DNA of 61,238 bases. It comes from Clostridiales bacterium. GTDB taxonomy: Bacteria > Bacillota > Clostridia > Oscillospirales > Acutalibacteraceae. Positions 59,358 through 61,238 of the stretch are shown piece by piece. How positions within the stretch are numbered: position 1 is the first letter of the stretch; each line of letters starts with the position of its first letter. The notes below the pieces were generated by a model. The model ran no database searches and had not been told where the DNA came from. It worked only from the letters and a program-made list of their open reading frames with translations. The DNA lies in contig DXYG01000006.1 in NCBI GenBank assembly GCA_019415925.1, positions 1 to 61,238 on the forward strand, given 5' to 3'. The position numbers were made by a program, and so were the translations under genes.

Positions 59358-60410
59358 TTAATCCTTGTTAACTACCATAATTTTTGCAAAAAATTCAGTA
59401 TTATTCTTCATAATATCAAGACCTTTATCCATTGTTTCAAGGTCAAATGTATGAGTAATAAGCTTTTCTGCGTTAATTTTTCCCGAAGCCAGAGCATCAA
59501 CAACAAGATTCCAGTCGCTCTTGTGAGTATCGCTATAGCTTGAATTCCATGTGCCGTGAATTGTGAGCTGTTTTCTCAGAATCTGCCAGTAGGTATTCTG
59601 TGGGAAAGTAAAGTCGCCGTGAGGATTACCTACAAAAATAACCTTACCGCCCGAAGCAACAGATTCAAGACAATTGCAGGCAGTAACAGGAACTCCGACA
59701 GCCTCAATAGCAATATCAGCACCAACGCCGTTTGTCATTTTCTTAACCCACTCAATCGGGTCTTCGTGTGAAGAATTGCAATATTCAGTAAAACCGAGAC
59801 TCTCAATAAAATCCCAGTTATTAAGGTCAGTTCCTACCAAAAGAACCTTTGCGCCCCATGCTCTTGCCCACTGTGCAATAAGCATACCGATTGTTCCGGG
59901 ACCGTAAATTACAACTACATCGCCGATTTCAATCTGTGCCTGTCTTAAAGCATGCAAACCAACAGCGCAAGGCTCAGTCATAGCGGCAACCTCATAAGAA
60001 AGGTTATCGGGAATCGGAACAAGATTCCAGACAGGAACACGAACATACTCAGCAAATGCACCGTCACTTCTTGAACCGAGGTAATCATAGCTTTTGCACA
60101 TTTCAAATCTTCCGTTATTGCAGTTCTCGCATGTTTTGCATGGAATCAAAGGAAATACGGTTGCTCTCATACCGATAAGCTTTTTGTTTTCCTCGTCAGG
60201 AGCGTCAACAACAACGCCTGAAAATTCGTGTCCGGGAATAGTCGGAAAATGGTATGTTCCGTTTACAAAAATTCTCGGAACATCAGAGCCGCAGATTCCG
60301 CAAGCTTTTACCTTGAACAAAACCTCACCTGAATTGACCTTTGGCATAGGATAGTCGCAGTATTCAAGATTTCCTACTTTTCTTAATACTCGTGCCTTCA
60401 TTTTTTCCAA
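59358..60410 (-). CDS. Zinc-dependent polyol(-phosphate) dehydrogenase, GatD-like
   Basis: This medium-chain zinc dehydrogenase has about 350 residues. The catalytic zinc ligands are in GICGSDVPRIF and GHEFSG, the structural zinc in CKTCENCNNGRFEMC, and the NAD(P)-binding loop is GPGTIGM. It resembles galactitol-1-phosphate 5-dehydrogenase (GatD: CGSDLPRIF, GSRRDGGFAEY, ILRKELT) closely and does not resemble TarJ of S. aureus. The outer start TTG 60410 has AAAGGTG upstream; ATG 60401 is closer to the family N-terminus, so the start is uncertain. It follows the cytidylyltransferase by 1 base. Confidence 0.85.
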   Translation of the reverse strand: MEKMKARVLRKVGNLEYCDYPMPKVNSGEVLFKVKACGICGSDVPRIFVNGTYHFPTIPGHEFSGVVVDAPDEENKKLIGMRATVFPLIPCKTCENCNNGRFEMCKSYDYLGSRSDGAFAEYVRVPVWNLVPIPDNLSYEVAAMTEPCAVGLHALRQAQIEIGDVVVIYGPGTIGMLIAQWARAWGAKVLLVGTDLNNWDFIESLGFTEYCNSSHEDPIEWVKKMTNGVGADIAIEAVGVPVTACNCLESVASGGKVIFVGNPHGDFTFPQNTYWQILRKQLTIHGTWNSSYSDTHKSDWNLVVDALASGKINAEKLITHTFDLETMDKGLDIMKNNTEFFAKIMVVNKD

Positions 60411-60411
60411 A

Positions 60412-61107
60412 TTAATTCACACCTTTCAAAATAGACTCGAAAGTTTCCAAGTCCTCGACAGTGGTAATCTTAAGATTTCGCTCACTGCCCTTTACCATTC
60501 TGATTTCCATTCCGTGGCGATAAGCAATCTCACTGCTGCCTGCAGTAAGTCCTATCTCCTCGTCGGAAACCGAGTTGTGTATATCAAGATATTTCCTGAA
60601 TTTAAAGCTTTCGGGAGCCTGTCCTGCAAAAAGCTCGGAGCGTTTAAGCAAGCAACCGATACTGCATCCGTCTTTACTCTGATAAACAGTATCTTTCACC
60701 GAAATAACAGGCATTGCCCCGTCGTATTCCGTTGCACCCTTTATGCAATCTGAAATGATTTCATCAGACACAAGAGGACGAGCAGCATCGTGAACAATAA
60801 CAATATCGGTATCTGGTGCACTCTCTTCAATACACTTCAAACCGTTGTAAATTGAGTGCTGACGTGTTTTACCGGCAGGAGCATAACCGCAGATTTTGGT
60901 AATACCGTACTTTGCGGCATATTCCTCAACAAAGCCCTGCCACTGCTCACTTACAACAACTACCATATTATCAATTTCACTGTGCTTCTGAAAAATATCA
61001 AAGCAATAGGAAATAATCGGCTTATCCTGTACCATAAGAAACTGCTTCGGTCGGTCGGCTCCCATTCTGCTGCCGACTCCGCCTGCAAGAATTATAGCAG
61101 TATTCAT
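60412..61107 (-). CDS. Alditol-phosphate cytidylyltransferase (TarI/IspD family)
   Basis: This protein has 232 residues and activates an alditol phosphate with CTP. The N-terminal nucleotide loop is ILAGGVGSRMGADRPKQF, followed by VHDAARP. The C-terminal part (LFAGQAPESFKF, SDEE, NLKITTVEDL) matches TarI (GQTPQTF, NLKITTVTDL) better than IspD, so ribitol-5-phosphate or another alditol phosphate is more likely the substrate than methylerythritol phosphate. ATG 61107 is 6 bases from GGAGG; ATG 61110 and the frame to 61131 are discarded. It leads the cassette, behind its own promoter. Confidence 0.85.
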   Translation of the reverse strand: MNTAIILAGGVGSRMGADRPKQFLMVQDKPIISYCFDIFQKHSEIDNMVVVVSEQWQGFVEEYAAKYGITKICGYAPAGKTRQHSIYNGLKCIEESAPDTDIVIVHDAARPLVSDEIISDCIKGATEYDGAMPVISVKDTVYQSKDGCSIGCLLKRSELFAGQAPESFKFRKYLDIHNSVSDEEIGLTAGSSEIAYRHGMEIRMVKGSERNLKITTVEDLETFESILKGVN

Positions 61108-61187
61108 CATACTCCTCCGTTCATATCTCAAAAACTATATAATTTCAAAATAAATTTTACATTAAACAAACATTTATAATCAATTGT

Positions 61188-61217
61188 ATATTACCACATT
61201 TAGGGCTTTTTTGTCAA
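61188..61217 (-). promoter_or_regulatory. Extended -10 promoter of the alditol cassette
   Basis: On the minus strand TTGACA (61212-61217) and TAATAT (61188-61193) have an 18-base spacer and a TGG immediately before the -10, giving an extended -10. Confidence 0.7.
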
Positions 61218-61222
61218 TACGC

Positions 61223-61236
61223 ACAATATACATTGT
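61223..61236. repeat. Inverted repeat upstream of the cassette promoter
   Basis: ACAAT-ATAC-ATTGT is a 14-base inverted repeat 6 bases beyond the -35 box. A related half-site, GTATATT, occurs again over the -10 (61186-61192). This could be an operator; nothing beyond symmetry supports it. Confidence 0.35.
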
Positions 61237-61238
61237 AA

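Noticed and set aside
60412..61107. Housekeeping IspD of the MEP pathway
   Set aside because: The C-terminal motifs (GQAPESF, NLKITTVEDL) follow TarI, and the neighbours are polyol and polymer genes, not isoprenoid genes. A genome search for another ispD would settle it.

Overview
The window is a dense stretch of chromosomal housekeeping DNA from a low-GC, spore-forming Gram-positive bacterium. Gene order and protein sequence suggest the Clostridia, most likely the Oscillospiraceae/Ruminococcus group; the genus is an inference. The main evidence is Firmicutes-type synteny: tig-clpP-clpX-lon-engB; rnhB-ylqF-lepB-rplS; sepF-ylmH-divIVA-ileS-lspA; miaB-ymcA-mutS-mutL-miaA; yhbY-nadD-yqeK-rsfS-leuS; plsX-rnc-smc-ftsY; dprA-topA-trmFO; and infC-rpmI-rplT. 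The sporulation gene yunB, a SpoIIE-type phosphatase, GGAGG-type ribosome binding sites and many TTG starts also fit. No tRNA, rRNA, insertion sequence, prophage or CRISPR array was recognised.

Layout. Two plus-strand genes lie at the left: upp, and a membrane SpoIIE-type phosphatase fused to an anti-sigma-type ATPase domain. Everything from 3,653 to 61,107 is on the minus strand, so transcription runs from high to low coordinates. In that order the units are: (1) a four-gene cassette (tarI-like cytidylyltransferase, GatD-like polyol dehydrogenase, AlsE/Rpe-like epimerase, TagF/TarL-like polymerase), 61.1-56.9 kb; (2) infC-rpmI-rplT behind an L20-type leader; (3) an rRNA methyltransferase gene, dprA, topA, trmFO, plsX, rnc, a radical SAM gene, smc, ftsY, rdgB, yhbY, nadD, yqeK, rsfS and leuS; (4) rpsU with a consensus promoter, then aroQ and pepP; (5) efp with a Cys-rich protein, followed by yunB; (6) a long miaB-ymcA-mutS-mutL-miaA-hlyD-yggS-sepF-ylmH-divIVA-ileS-lspA-rluD run; (7) rplS behind an L19-type leader, then two signal peptidase genes, ylqF, rnhB, yraN and a dipeptidase gene; (8) thrC and a phosphoesterase gene; (9) tig-clpP-clpX; (10) lon-engB-lysA.

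How the genes work together. Most serve translation and its quality control (ileS, leuS, efp, ribosomal proteins, infC, tRNA and rRNA modification), proteolysis and folding (tig, clpXP, lon), protein export (ftsY, lepB, lspA), chromosome maintenance (mutSL, smc, topA, rnhB, dprA) and division (sepF, divIVA). The most specialised block is the cassette at the right end. Its four products could epimerise a ketose phosphate, reduce it to an alditol phosphate, activate that with CTP and polymerise it, which is a CDP-alditol route to a teichoic-acid-like polymer. The epimerase and dehydrogenase resemble AlsE and GatD rather than the classical Tar enzymes, so the alditol may not be the usual ribitol or glycerol.

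Other points of interest are two genes that appear to start with non-canonical codons (infC with AUC, a radical SAM gene with AUU), a promoter -10 box inside a hairpin loop upstream of a signal peptidase gene, and a yunB start that sits in the 3' arm and U-tract of a terminator.
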